Origin: Paenibacillus methanolicus
Lineage (GTDB): Bacteria; Bacillota; Bacilli; Paenibacillales; Paenibacillaceae
Direction: 5' to 3'
DNA length: 64,000 bases
Assembly: GCF_008124765.1 (NCBI RefSeq)
Contig: NZ_VNHS01000012.1
Location: forward strand, 294,840 to 358,839
Of this stretch, positions 17,597 to 26,064 are shown piece by piece. Below the pieces are notes generated by a model. The model did no database searches, had not been told where the DNA came from, and saw only the letters and a list, made by a program, of their open reading frames with translations. The position numbers were made by a program, and so were the translations under genes. Position 1 is the first letter of the stretch; every line of letters starts with the position of its first letter.

Positions 17597-18766
17597 ATGG
17601 AAACGGAGCTGCAAATGAAACCGGGTTCCTTCTCCGCGGAACTGCAGGTTTTGCTGGCGATGCTGGCGCTCGAGAATAATTCAGATGCCTTAACGGATCT
17701 GGCTGTAGATCTGGAAAAGATCGACTGGGACGTATTTTTGGACTTGGCTCGCCACCATCGGGTATACCCGATTCTTCATGCGACCGCAAAAAAACGCAGG
17801 CTGGAACAGATTCCGCCGGAGGTTCTGCGCGAGTTAGAAGCGGGTCATGTTCGCAATGTTTTTCAAATGCTTCGAATGGCAGGCGAAATGGAGCGAATTT
17901 GCCGGGCGCTAGACGAGGCTCAAATCCGTTCCATTATTCTGAAAGGACCTGTTCTGGCGGAATTGCTATATGGAGATGTCGCCCTGCGGACATGCAAAGA
18001 TCTAGATATGTTAATCTCCATGGATGACATTGAGCGTGCAGAAGCCATTCTTGCCGAGTTGGGGTATGAGATGGACGAGGGGCAAGAACGCATACTGAAC
18101 TATCGCAAGTGGAAGGAACATCATGTCTCCTATACCCATCGGAGCACGCAGGTGCAGATCGAGCTGCATTGGAAGCTGCATTCCAACAAAATAAATGAGC
18201 CGAGTTTCGATCTGCTATGTGAGCGCAGCGTAGCAAGTCCGTTAACGGCGTACCCGGTCCGCATGCTGGGCAAAGAGGATTTGTTCATGTATTTAAGCAC
18301 CCATGGAGCACGTCATGGCTGGTTCCGGCTGAGATGGCTGCTTGATATGGATCGGCTGCTCAAAACCGATGTGGAATGGAGCAAATTAACGGAACTGATG
18401 GGCAGTTATCACGTGAAACAAATCGGTGGTCAAGCGCTGCTGATGGCAAATGCCTTGTTCCAAACGCCGCTCCCTCCGCAGAGTCGGGACCTCACGCTTA
18501 ATAAGCATGCCAGGAAAATCGCGGATCAAGCCATGCTCTTTATCGAGAAGAAGGCCAGCTTGTCTCCGATACCGAAAGAACTAGTTCGCTATTATAAGAA
18601 TTATCTCTTTTCGTTGAGAAGCACGGCGCAACGCGTATCCTTTCTGCTCAGTCAGATGTATCCGAATACGTTGGATGCGCAGACGTTACCTTTGCCGAAA
18701 GGCTTTCATTTTTTATATTTTCCGATGAAGCCTTTTCTATGGGTGTTTCGGCAACTGAAAAATTGA
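17597..18766 (+). CDS. Nucleotidyltransferase family protein (NTP_transf_5-like)
   Basis: The product has 389 residues. ATG 17597 is chosen because AAGGAG lies 12 bases before it and the earlier TTG lies in a hairpin. Residues about 105-165 carry ILKGPVLAELLYG and TCKDLDMLI, with the D-x-D pair of the polymerase-beta-like nucleotidyltransferase fold, then a helical C-terminal half. Members of this family occur in capsule and RiPP clusters, including lasso peptide clusters, but their substrate is mostly unknown. Here the gene closes the first EPS run and ends at a strong terminator. Confidence 0.7.
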   Translation: METELQMKPGSFSAELQVLLAMLALENNSDALTDLAVDLEKIDWDVFLDLARHHRVYPILHATAKKRRLEQIPPEVLRELEAGHVRNVFQMLRMAGEMERICRALDEAQIRSIILKGPVLAELLYGDVALRTCKDLDMLISMDDIERAEAILAELGYEMDEGQERILNYRKWKEHHVSYTHRSTQVQIELHWKLHSNKINEPSFDLLCERSVASPLTAYPVRMLGKEDLFMYLSTHGARHGWFRLRWLLDMDRLLKTDVEWSKLTELMGSYHVKQIGGQALLMANALFQTPLPPQSRDLTLNKHARKIADQAMLFIEKKASLSPIPKELVRYYKNYLFSLRSTAQRVSFLLSQMYPNTLDAQTLPLPKGFHFLYFPMKPFLWVFRQLKN

Positions 18767-18788
18767 TGATCTTCTTAATTCGATGTTT

Positions 18789-18848
18789 ATCATCCGCATG
18801 CCAAATGGGGCGATTACGCGCCATTTGGCATGCGGATGATTTTTTTTG
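18789..18848 (+). terminator. Strong terminator ending the EPS run
   Basis: A perfect stem of about 18 bp (CATCCGCATGCCAAATGG and complement) is followed by T8, 23 bases after the stop of the nucleotidyltransferase gene. Confidence 0.93.
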
Positions 18849-18923
18849 TTTGGTAAAAAAGCGAGAAACAAAAAAAACGGACGCCCATGTCAGTGAGCCC
18901 CCGCTTGCGAGATGAAAAAGGGT

Positions 18924-20876
18924 TTACTGTCTGATTTCCTGCCAGCTTCCGGGTGTGCCCGAGACGGTGCAGAGCCAACCGGTTACCGTATATTGCGCTC
19001 CAAATGGACCAAGAAGACGGAGATTGCGGTTCTCGAGATAGTCGCCGACGTTCCACAAGTAGGCGGGGGGCGTCGAGACGGAGCTGTAAATGCCGTTGTT
19101 CACGTTAATCGCCCAATTAAGGTGAGGGAACATGATTTTGGTAATCGTGTTGTCTCTGAAATCGGCTAAGGTGAACGTGCTTGAAGGGCTTAAAGAAATT
19201 ATGGCGTCAGGAGCGTTAAGTTTTGTAACTCGGGTGTTCAAACCGTTCACGTAAACCGCGATTTTCCCTTTGTTCGGATCGGTGCCCTGTACGATAACGG
19301 TTGTGTTGGTCACCTCATGATTATTGCCGCTCAACAAAAGCGCCTGATAGCTAACCGCGGTAGCCGTTAAGTTCTGAATCATAACCCGATTATGGTTGGG
19401 ATTAACCAAGACCGGTACGAAAGCCGTTACCGTGCCTCCGATAATGTTGATATTGGCATCCAGACTCTTCGTACCGTCACGTACGCCGATACCGATCGCG
19501 GTCGGGTTCAAGTTGACGATCGCAGCATCGGTAACATTATGACCGCCGGCCATTCCGTTATAATACTCGAACTTGATGCCGAAGTTGTTATAGCATGTAA
19601 TTTGCGGACGCACGATTTGGATGCTTCGCGATTTTCCTTTGATGACGATGGCGCCTTCGGTACTGCCCTTATCGGTTTCGATTAGTCCCGTAATGCTGCC
19701 GCGGTCCACGGACAGAAATTCAATGCCTTGATCGATAACTTTAGTGAGATTGGCGGATATCGAGATATCCTTGCACTCGCTAAATTGACAGGTCTCCAGA
19801 AAGTTACCTTCTTTTGGAGGGTTTGTCCGAAAATAATGCCCGCAATCGACGGAGTTCACCTGGATATCCATATTTCGGCTGCCATTGATGCCGATCACGC
19901 CGGACCAAGCATTTTGGCTCGTCACAAATAATTTTCCGTTTTGCAAGCCGTTGCCTCGAACCACCTTCACCATGCCTGTTGGCGTTGCCAAGGAAGGCAT
20001 ATTGCTGGCGGAATCAACCGTAGCGTTAAAATGGTTGCAGTCGTTGAGGACGGCCGTATGGGTCGAGGAGACGTTCCGCGCCAATAGACGAAGGGTGAAG
20101 TCTGAGCTTTGGCTGAAGGAAATACCGGATGAAGTGCCGTTGGTGGCACCAATGAAGCCGATATCTATGCTGCCTCCGATACAACGGAAGGCGGCTAGCG
20201 TATAAGAGTCGAACGTAAATCCTTTCGCGATCGTTAGCGAATAAGGCGACGTTACTTTTTGGACGCTGGCATTGGTTAACTGAAAGGCTACGGCGCGATC
20301 CAAGCGCAATTGTGTGCCGATAATACTTTCGATGCGGGCAAGGATTTTGACGACCGGATAGCGGGGGCCGTTCGTATCAATATAGTCAGAATCCGCAATA
20401 TTCCCGTTGATTTGGACATAGTCCCCGGCTTTGAATTTGTCGGTTGCCGTCAAAGTCAGCATCATGTCGCCGGGCGTAACAGGGTTGCAGGCCTGGGCGA
20501 TGCCGAGCGGAGAATCGAATTTCAACGTCCCTTTGCCTTTAATGATAACTTCGCCGTTCGTGGCTAGCGTAACGCTCCTCTTATTGTTGACGATGACATC
20601 GCTCTGAAGCAAATACGTACCCGCAGGCACGAAGAGCGTGCCGTATTCGGGCATGGCGTACATTGCTTTTCGCCAAGAAGCCGCGTCATCGGTTATGCCG
20701 TCACCTTTGGCGCCATGATCCTTCAGGTTGATGTAGGGAGGGGTGCTTGTCTCTTGTGTTGTAAGTGCCTTGACCCGGTAACCTGGCAGCATGGAACCAG
20801 CAAGCATTGTGATTCCAGCCGCGCCGGCGGCTATCAGAAACTCTTTTCGGGTCCACTTTTTATTCTCCTTATCCAT
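18924..20876 (-). CDS. Exported right-handed beta-helix (pectate-lyase-like) protein, Tat-like signal
   Basis: The product has 650 residues. ATG 20876 is preceded by GGGAGG. The N-terminus reads WTRKEFLIAAGAAG followed by a hydrophobic stretch and a small-residue cleavage zone. This looks like a Tat signal with R-K in place of R-R, a variant form. Residues 50-110 contain YINLKDHGAKGDGITDD, the classic start of pectate-lyase/GH28-like beta-helices. The helix runs to about residue 600 and the end is GTPGSWQEI. It is a clear paralogue of the protein at 4129-6018 through the whole core. It is the only gene on the minus strand within the EPS locus. A depolymerase or EPS-modifying role is plausible; catalytic residues are unassigned. 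Confidence 0.78.
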   Translation of the reverse strand: MDKENKKWTRKEFLIAAGAAGITMLAGSMLPGYRVKALTTQETSTPPYINLKDHGAKGDGITDDAASWRKAMYAMPEYGTLFVPAGTYLLQSDVIVNNKRSVTLATNGEVIIKGKGTLKFDSPLGIAQACNPVTPGDMMLTLTATDKFKAGDYVQINGNIADSDYIDTNGPRYPVVKILARIESIIGTQLRLDRAVAFQLTNASVQKVTSPYSLTIAKGFTFDSYTLAAFRCIGGSIDIGFIGATNGTSSGISFSQSSDFTLRLLARNVSSTHTAVLNDCNHFNATVDSASNMPSLATPTGMVKVVRGNGLQNGKLFVTSQNAWSGVIGINGSRNMDIQVNSVDCGHYFRTNPPKEGNFLETCQFSECKDISISANLTKVIDQGIEFLSVDRGSITGLIETDKGSTEGAIVIKGKSRSIQIVRPQITCYNNFGIKFEYYNGMAGGHNVTDAAIVNLNPTAIGIGVRDGTKSLDANINIIGGTVTAFVPVLVNPNHNRVMIQNLTATAVSYQALLLSGNNHEVTNTTVIVQGTDPNKGKIAVYVNGLNTRVTKLNAPDAIISLSPSSTFTLADFRDNTITKIMFPHLNWAINVNNGIYSSVSTPPAYLWNVGDYLENRNLRLLGPFGAQYTVTGWLCTVSGTPGSWQEIRQ

Positions 20877-21187
20877 ACGGAAGCCTCCCAAACAATAATA
20901 GCTAATCTAGATGTCAGTTCATCGCCTATAGTAAACATTAACCTTTTATCACTAGTGTAGACGTCTTTGGCTTAGATTAAAATAAGCATTTCGCATTAAT
21001 CTATATTAAAATCAATCGGCTATATTGGACATTTTACCCAACTTGGACGTTAGGCGTCAGTTATGGACGATTTTGAATGCGGTTTCTAAAAAAAATAGGC
21101 ATAAATCGTCTCTTGTCAAATCACGGGCTGCGCGTCTCCCCTCATAGGATGGAAAGTGGCTATCATGTTTCGAACAGGGGGAAGTCC
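20877..21187. other. Divergent intergenic region upstream of beta-helix and rmlC genes
   Basis: This AT-rich stretch of about 310 bp must hold promoters for both directions. I see no convincing -35/-10 pair, no GWTAC palindrome and no further gene. An upstream in-frame ATG for rmlC at 21077 lacks a ribosome binding site. Confidence 0.5.
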
Positions 21188-21751
21188 ATGAGGGTAAAGA
21201 ATACTGGGCTGGATGGGGTTGTGATTATCGAAATAGATCTCATTCACGATGACCGCGGCTTTTTTAGCGAGACTTATCAGGAGAAAAAATTCAAGAATCT
21301 TGGCATAAGCATGAACATTGTACAGGAGAATCATTCCTTCTCAAGAAAGGCGGGCACAATCCGCGGGCTACATTATCAATTGGAGCCGATGGCTCAATCT
21401 AAATTGGTAAGAGTGACGGCCGGGGCGATCTATGATGTAGTCGTAGATATTAGGCCGCAATCGCCGTCGTTTGGCAAGTGGGTTTCCGTCATTATTAGCG
21501 AGGATAATCATCGTCAGCTGCTGGTGCCGAAAGGGTATGCGCATGGGTTTTGTACGCTGACCACCAATACGCATGTGCTGTACAAGGTCGATCAATTTTA
21601 CTCTAAAGCCCATGAAAGAGGCATCATTTGGTCCGATCCCTCGCTAGCAATCGACTGGCCAGTCACGGAGCCGGTGTTATCGGATAAGGATAAGCTTCAC
21701 CCGATGTTGGAGGCAATCGCGAACAACGAAGAAGGCAATGTCAATGGCTAA
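21188..21751 (+). CDS. rmlC: dTDP-4-dehydrorhamnose 3,5-epimerase
   Basis: The product has 187 residues. ATG 21188 gives the normal family start, behind CAGGGGGA. It is a small cupin-fold enzyme that converts dTDP-4-dehydro-6-deoxyglucose into the L-lyxo form. Motifs seen: DDRGFFSETYQ, the catalytic His region TIRGLHYQ, and VPKGYAHGF. It overlaps rmlD by 14 bp. With rmlD here and rmlB at 30478, dTDP-L-rhamnose is expected; rmlA is not in the window. Confidence 0.95.
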   Translation: MRVKNTGLDGVVIIEIDLIHDDRGFFSETYQEKKFKNLGISMNIVQENHSFSRKAGTIRGLHYQLEPMAQSKLVRVTAGAIYDVVVDIRPQSPSFGKWVSVIISEDNHRQLLVPKGYAHGFCTLTTNTHVLYKVDQFYSKAHERGIIWSDPSLAIDWPVTEPVLSDKDKLHPMLEAIANNEEGNVNG

Positions 21752-22604
21752 AGTAGCGGTAACCGGGGCGAACGGCCAGCTGGGCAGAGAGCTGTGCAGA
21801 CATTTCGCGGAGCAGGGCTATCAGGTGGTCGGATACGGCAAAGAGAAGCTCGATGTAACGGACCGTGATCATACAATCGAGCTCATGGCGCTGGAGCGCT
21901 TTGATATTGTCGTACATGCGGGCGCATATACAAAGGTGGATTTGGCGGAGGATGAACGCGAGCAGTCGTTTCTTATCAATGCGTCGGGCACCCGCAATGT
22001 CGCGGAAGCCGCGGAGATGATCGGAGCGAAGCTCGTTTATATCAGCACGGACTATGTATTTGATGGTACGGCGGTTTCTCCGAGAGAGGCTGAAGCGCCA
22101 ACGAATCCGATCAATGTCTATGGTGCTTCTAAACTGGCGGGCGAGCAATTCGTAAGAGAGCTTCATACCAAGTATTTTATTGTAAGGACGGCGTGGGTTT
22201 TTGGTCCATTCGGCCAAAATTTTGTAACGACAATGTTGAAGCTGGCCGCGGAGAGAGAGAGTATCGCCGTAGTCAACGATCAAATCGGATGCCCCACCTA
22301 TACGGTCGATTTAAGCCGGCAAATTGAAAGGCTTATGAACTCGGAGTGTTACGGCATGTATCATGTAACCAATACAGGCTTTTGTTCCTGGTATGAATTT
22401 GCGCGGCGTATATTCGAATTGGCCGATATCAAGATCGAGTTGAAGGCGATAAACAGCAGCGAACTGCTGCGAAAAGCGAAGCGTCCCTCCTGTTCGATTC
22501 TCTCCAATCGTTCCTTGTTGGAGAACGGATTTCAGCCGTTGCGCCCGTGGGAAGAAGCGCTGGAGGAATTCGTTCGAATGGAAATGGAACGACTTGCTAG
22601 ATAA
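21738..22604 (+). CDS. rmlD: dTDP-4-dehydrorhamnose reductase
   Basis: The product has 288 residues with an SDR fold. It has the NAD(P)-binding TGANGQLGRE near residue 9, the catalytic YGASKLAGE near residue 130 and the family-typical STDYVFDG. It makes dTDP-L-rhamnose from the product of RmlC. ATG 21738 or ATG 21744 could be used; GAAGAAGG precedes both. The overlap with rmlC implies coupled translation. Confidence 0.95.
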   Translation: MSMAKVAVTGANGQLGRELCRHFAEQGYQVVGYGKEKLDVTDRDHTIELMALERFDIVVHAGAYTKVDLAEDEREQSFLINASGTRNVAEAAEMIGAKLVYISTDYVFDGTAVSPREAEAPTNPINVYGASKLAGEQFVRELHTKYFIVRTAWVFGPFGQNFVTTMLKLAAERESIAVVNDQIGCPTYTVDLSRQIERLMNSECYGMYHVTNTGFCSWYEFARRIFELADIKIELKAINSSELLRKAKRPSCSILSNRSLLENGFQPLRPWEEALEEFVRMEMERLAR

Positions 22605-22630
22605 AGCAAAATCGTTTAATCTGAGTGTAT

Positions 22631-22645
22631 GATACGTAATGTATC
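22631..22645 (+). promoter_or_regulatory. GWTAC-N5-GTAWC operator upstream of the LCP gene
   Basis: GATACGTAATGTATC has perfect half-sites. It lies 26 bp after rmlD and 66 bp before the LCP start codon. No clear -35/-10 pair surrounds it, so the promoter itself is uncertain. Confidence 0.65.
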
Positions 22646-22711
22646 CAGCCGTAAATGTGTAGGCCAACGATAGGTTGGCCTATTCTGTTCCGGTCCGAAA
22701 GGAGGATAGAC

Positions 22712-23659
22712 GTGCGTACGCAATGGAAAAAAATCATAATTGGGGTTGCATCGCTGGTAGGCGTCGCATGTGCGGTTTTTGGTTTCGCCGCATGGCATCT
22801 CTACCGAGAAGCGGAGCAAACGGCAGCGAAAATGTATTTGGACCCGGATAAACCTATGTACGTCAGCCAAGACCCGCAAGTAATGGCCAAAAAAGCGCAA
22901 AACACGTCCGTTTCATCGGAGGGGCCAAAGCCGCTCACTATTCTTCTTCTGGGGGTAGATGAGCGGAATCAAGACCAAGGCCGAACGGATACCATCATGG
23001 TGGCAAGCGTGAATCCGGCAAGGAAATCGATGCTTCTCTTCAATATACCGAGAGATACGAGGACGGCTATTATCGGACGCAATAGGACGGACAAAATCAA
23101 CCATGCTTATGCATACGGAGGCCTGTCATCCTCCATTCAAAGCGTCGAGCATTTCCTGGACTATCCGATCGACTACTACATCAAAGTCAATATGGAGGCC
23201 TTTGTCAGAACGATCGATCTTGTCGGAGGCATCGAAATCAGCAATCCATTCGCGTTTACATACAGCGGGCATACATTCGACAAAGGGAATATCGAATTAA
23301 ACGGCCGCGAGGCTCTTCTGTACTCCCGCATGCGTTTCGAGGATCCGAGAGGCGATCTTGGACGGAACGAACGGCAGCGGGCGATCATCGGGCAGCTGCT
23401 GGAGAAGTCAGGGAATATCAAGATATTGACCCAGATCGAGAAGCTGCTGGAAGAGGCAGGAAACAGCGTTCAGACGAATTTAAAGTTTGGCGACATGAGA
23501 ACCTTGCTGACCGAATACCGAAGCGGAATAAAGAACGTGCAGACGACCGAAATACGCGGAGCCGGGGAGAAACTGGACGGCATATGGTACTACAGGGTTG
23601 AAGAAGCTGAACGGAAACGGCTGCACGATTTACTCAAAAACCATCAAAATGGGGCGTAA
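22712..23659 (+). CDS. LytR-CpsA-Psr (LCP) family cell-wall glycopolymer ligase
   Basis: The product has 315 residues. The GTG start at 22712 follows AAAGGAGG. An N-terminal membrane helix (residues about 8-27) anchors an extracellular LCP domain: LLGVDERNQDQGRTDT, FNIPRDTRTAI near residue 115 and INHAYAYGG. The conserved arginines and aspartates that hold the pyrophosphate lipid are visible. LCP enzymes move glycopolymers from undecaprenyl diphosphate to peptidoglycan, so the EPS or a related capsule may be wall-bound. It carries its own upstream operator copy. Confidence 0.9.
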   Translation: MRTQWKKIIIGVASLVGVACAVFGFAAWHLYREAEQTAAKMYLDPDKPMYVSQDPQVMAKKAQNTSVSSEGPKPLTILLLGVDERNQDQGRTDTIMVASVNPARKSMLLFNIPRDTRTAIIGRNRTDKINHAYAYGGLSSSIQSVEHFLDYPIDYYIKVNMEAFVRTIDLVGGIEISNPFAFTYSGHTFDKGNIELNGREALLYSRMRFEDPRGDLGRNERQRAIIGQLLEKSGNIKILTQIEKLLEEAGNSVQTNLKFGDMRTLLTEYRSGIKNVQTTEIRGAGEKLDGIWYYRVEEAERKRLHDLLKNHQNGA

Positions 23660-23734
23660 GGTCTACAGAAATGCAGCTCTAGGGATAAAGGTAAAAAAGT
23701 AAGAAAAAAAGTCTAATTTTTTTTTGAAAAAATA

Positions 23735-23780
23735 GTTACAAAACGTATCACTTGTGATAATATACGATACATAGAGTAAC
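23735..23780 (+). promoter_or_regulatory. Lasso cluster control region with two GWTAC-N5-GTAWC operators
   Basis: GTTACAAAACGTATC (23735-23749) and GATACATAGAGTAAC (23766-23780) lie 31 bp apart. Between them is an AT-rich GATAATATA stretch that could supply the -10 element. They resemble the pairs upstream of the EPS operons, which suggests shared control. Confidence 0.7.
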
Positions 23781-23873
23781 AAATACGCGAGGGGTGCGAA
23801 AGATAACCCGAATCTTTCAGGTCTTAAGGATTAGGAGCTAGCTGTACTCCCCCAGGAAATGACGGAGGGCCTT
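23781..23873 (+). promoter_or_regulatory. Structured leader of the lasso cyclase gene
   Basis: GAAAGAT pairs with ATCTTTC (23798-23818). The loop contains ACCC, which could pair with GGGGT just upstream (23791-23795) to give a compact pseudoknot. GGAG/CTCC (23834-23850) makes a second hairpin, next to the ribosome binding site GGAGGG (23864-23869). The first part faintly recalls parts of known riboswitches, but no class fits. Confidence 0.35.
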
Positions 23874-25799
23874 ATGAGCATGATCGCAAGTATTGTTCAA
23901 TTTGACAGCGATCGCGTTTCGCAAGGCGACAGCGAAGCGCTGACCCAAGCGCTGAACAGAAATCCAGCGGATCGCGTGGATCAATGGGAGCAAGGGCGCG
24001 CATTCTTGTCCTGTCACCAACAATGGATCACGCCGGAATCCCGCGCGGAGCAGTTGCCGTTCTTCGATGAACGACATGGACTCGCCATTACGGCGGATGC
24101 GATCCTGGATAATCGACTGGAGTTATGCCAACGGCTGGGCATGGACCCTGGAATGCTGGATAAGACGACAGACAGCGAGATTATCTTGATGGCCCATCTG
24201 AAATGGGGCGAGGATGCGCCGAAGTACCTTGTCGGCGACTTTGCTTATCTCGTTTGGGATTCGGGACATCATACGTTGTTCGGGGCAAGAGATCTGCTTG
24301 GGAGCCGGAATCTCTATTATAGTCGGAATAGCCAACGAATCGCCTTCTGCTCGATTATTCTCCCGCTTCTTGCGATGCCTGGTGCGCAGCGCGCATTATC
24401 CGAAGTTTGGTTAGCTGACTTCTTGGCTATTCCCTCCATGGTTGACTCCATTGATCCCTCAGCAACCGCTTATCATCATATTAAACAGCTTCCGCCTGGT
24501 TACCGGATCAAAGTGACGGGGACCGATGTCCATACAGAATCATTCGGCACGCTGATTCCGGAAGGCGAACTGCGATACCGCAGCGACGAGGATTATCTTG
24601 AAGCCTTCAAAGAGGTGTTCGAGGATGCCGTGGTATCCCGCGCTCGATCGTATAGAGGCGTAGGAACCGCGCTCAGCGGAGGTTTGGACTCCACGTCGGT
24701 CGCCAGCATTGCCGCCCCGCTGCTGCGGAAACAAGGCAAGAGCTTGCATGGCTACAGTATGGTGCCGGAATTGGGCTTTACGGATTGGACGCCTAAGAAC
24801 GAAATGGCTGACGAGACTCCCTTTGTGCAAGAGACGATCGATTTCGTCGGCAATATCAGAGAGAATTACTTGACGGCCAGCGGCAAGAGTCCTTGGACGG
24901 AAGTCGACGCTTTGTTGGATATCTTCGAATCCCCCTATAAGAACTTCGAGGGGACATTCCGAATTCACGATATCTACCGCCAAGCCGCCCAGGACGACGT
25001 AGGGGTATTTCTTACCGGGGCGAGAGGAAACTATACCATTTCGTGGGGCTCGGCAATTGATTTTTATGCGCTGCTGCTTAAACAAATGAAATGGATTCGT
25101 TTCTATCGCGAGCTTCATGTCTTTCGCAAACAGACGAAGGTGGGCATGAAGCGCATTTTGCCGGTGATCGGAAGACAGGCGTTCCCTTCCTTACAGCAAG
25201 AGGAGGAGGAACCGGAAATGCCTTCTCTGATCCATCCAGCCTTTGCTCGTAGGACGGATGTCCTGGGTCGTTTGAGGGGATATGAGGTTGGGCTTGAGCC
25301 GGCTAGAAATAACGTGCTGGAAGAACGTCAACGATATTTTACCAATCTTCCGGTCCTGAATTTGCAAGGCACTTCCGGTGCGAAGCTATCTTCCCGCTAT
25401 AAAGTATGGGAACGAGATCCGACCGCCGATGCCCGGTTAGTTCGCTTCTGTCTATCCGTACCTTACGAACAGTATGTACGCGGAGGGATAGGGAGATCGC
25501 TTATCCGAAGGGCGACCGAAGGGAAGCTGCCTGACCGCGTTCGCCTGAATCAGCGAATTCGGGGCGCGCAAGGGGTCGATTGGGTATATCGCATGCTTCC
25601 GCACTGGCCATCTTTTGTCGAGGAAATCCGACAAATCTGCCGGGATGATACGTTCGACGGCATTCTTAATCTCGAAGGTATTCAGCGCGCGATGGAGCGA
25701 ATCGGCCCAACGCCGAGACCGGAACTTGCAGTGGATCCGCACATGAAGCTGCTTATGCGCAGCGTCATCATATATCGGTTTCTGAAACGGGTTAGTTAA
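23874..25799 (+). CDS. Lasso peptide cyclase (asparagine-synthetase-like, macrolactam synthetase)
   Basis: The product has about 641 residues. Starts at 23874 or 23880 fit the GGAGGG site; ATG 23859 does not. The N-terminal part looks like a glutamine amidotransferase domain but has no catalytic Cys2 (it starts MIASIVQFDSD), as in lasso cyclases. The C-terminal synthetase domain has the ATP-pyrophosphatase loop ALSGGLDSTSVAS near residue 265. It would adenylate the Asp9 side chain of the precursor core and close the ring onto the freed N-terminus. It is the first gene of a co-directional cluster, directly upstream of the precursor gene. Confidence 0.93.
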   Translation: MSMIASIVQFDSDRVSQGDSEALTQALNRNPADRVDQWEQGRAFLSCHQQWITPESRAEQLPFFDERHGLAITADAILDNRLELCQRLGMDPGMLDKTTDSEIILMAHLKWGEDAPKYLVGDFAYLVWDSGHHTLFGARDLLGSRNLYYSRNSQRIAFCSIILPLLAMPGAQRALSEVWLADFLAIPSMVDSIDPSATAYHHIKQLPPGYRIKVTGTDVHTESFGTLIPEGELRYRSDEDYLEAFKEVFEDAVVSRARSYRGVGTALSGGLDSTSVASIAAPLLRKQGKSLHGYSMVPELGFTDWTPKNEMADETPFVQETIDFVGNIRENYLTASGKSPWTEVDALLDIFESPYKNFEGTFRIHDIYRQAAQDDVGVFLTGARGNYTISWGSAIDFYALLLKQMKWIRFYRELHVFRKQTKVGMKRILPVIGRQAFPSLQQEEEEPEMPSLIHPAFARRTDVLGRLRGYEVGLEPARNNVLEERQRYFTNLPVLNLQGTSGAKLSSRYKVWERDPTADARLVRFCLSVPYEQYVRGGIGRSLIRRATEGKLPDRVRLNQRIRGAQGVDWVYRMLPHWPSFVEEIRQICRDDTFDGILNLEGIQRAMERIGPTPRPELAVDPHMKLLMRSVIIYRFLKRVS

Positions 25800-25830
25800 T
25801 GGGTTAACTCTTGAAAGGAGGTGAAAAAGC

Positions 25831-25962
25831 ATGAAAAAGAACTGGGAAACTCCTGAGCTGGAAGTACTTAACGTAAGCGAAACGCAAGCAGGTTTCGGCC
25901 TGACGAAAGTCGACTTCACATACGTGAACGGCAAACTCGTCGACGCGGACATCTATTCCTAA
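25831..25962 (+). CDS. Lasso peptide precursor, paeninodin-like
   Basis: The gene encodes 43 residues behind an excellent AAAGGAGGTG site. The leader begins MKKNWETPELEVLNV, with the W-x-x-P-x-L motif read by PqqD-like B1 proteins. A threonine lies at position -2 if the core starts at Ala20 (SET-Q | AGFGLTKVD). The 24-residue core would then have Ala1 and an acidic Asp9, giving a nine-residue macrolactam. The tail runs from F10 to VDADIYS. Paeninodin has the same Ala1-Gly2-x-Gly4...Asp9 ring plan and a C-terminal Ser that is phosphorylated; both features are seen here. Processing is predicted, not shown. Confidence 0.93.
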   Translation: MKKNWETPELEVLNVSETQAGFGLTKVDFTYVNGKLVDADIYS

Positions 25963-25987
25963 GATCATTCAAGCAGTATGGAAAACT

Positions 25988-26034
25988 AGCCCTTATACAA
26001 TACGCGTTGTTGTATAAGGGCTGTTTTCTTATTT
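25988..26034 (+). terminator. Attenuator hairpin between lasso precursor and kinase genes
   Basis: A perfect 13-bp stem (AGCCCTTATACAA and complement) with a 9-base loop is followed by GTTTTCTTATTTT. It would let the precursor message outnumber the enzyme messages, with readthrough feeding the downstream genes. Confidence 0.8.
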
Positions 26035-26064
26035 TATCGAATCTCGGAAACGAGGAGGGTGAAA

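Noticed and set aside
23791..23850. Partial likeness of the lasso leader to c-di-AMP (ydaO) or TPP riboswitch pieces (GGGGTGC, CCCGAATC)
   Set aside because: Only short fragments agree; the 5' half of ydaO and the TGAGA/CTGAT parts of TPP aptamers are missing. Kept only as a structured leader.
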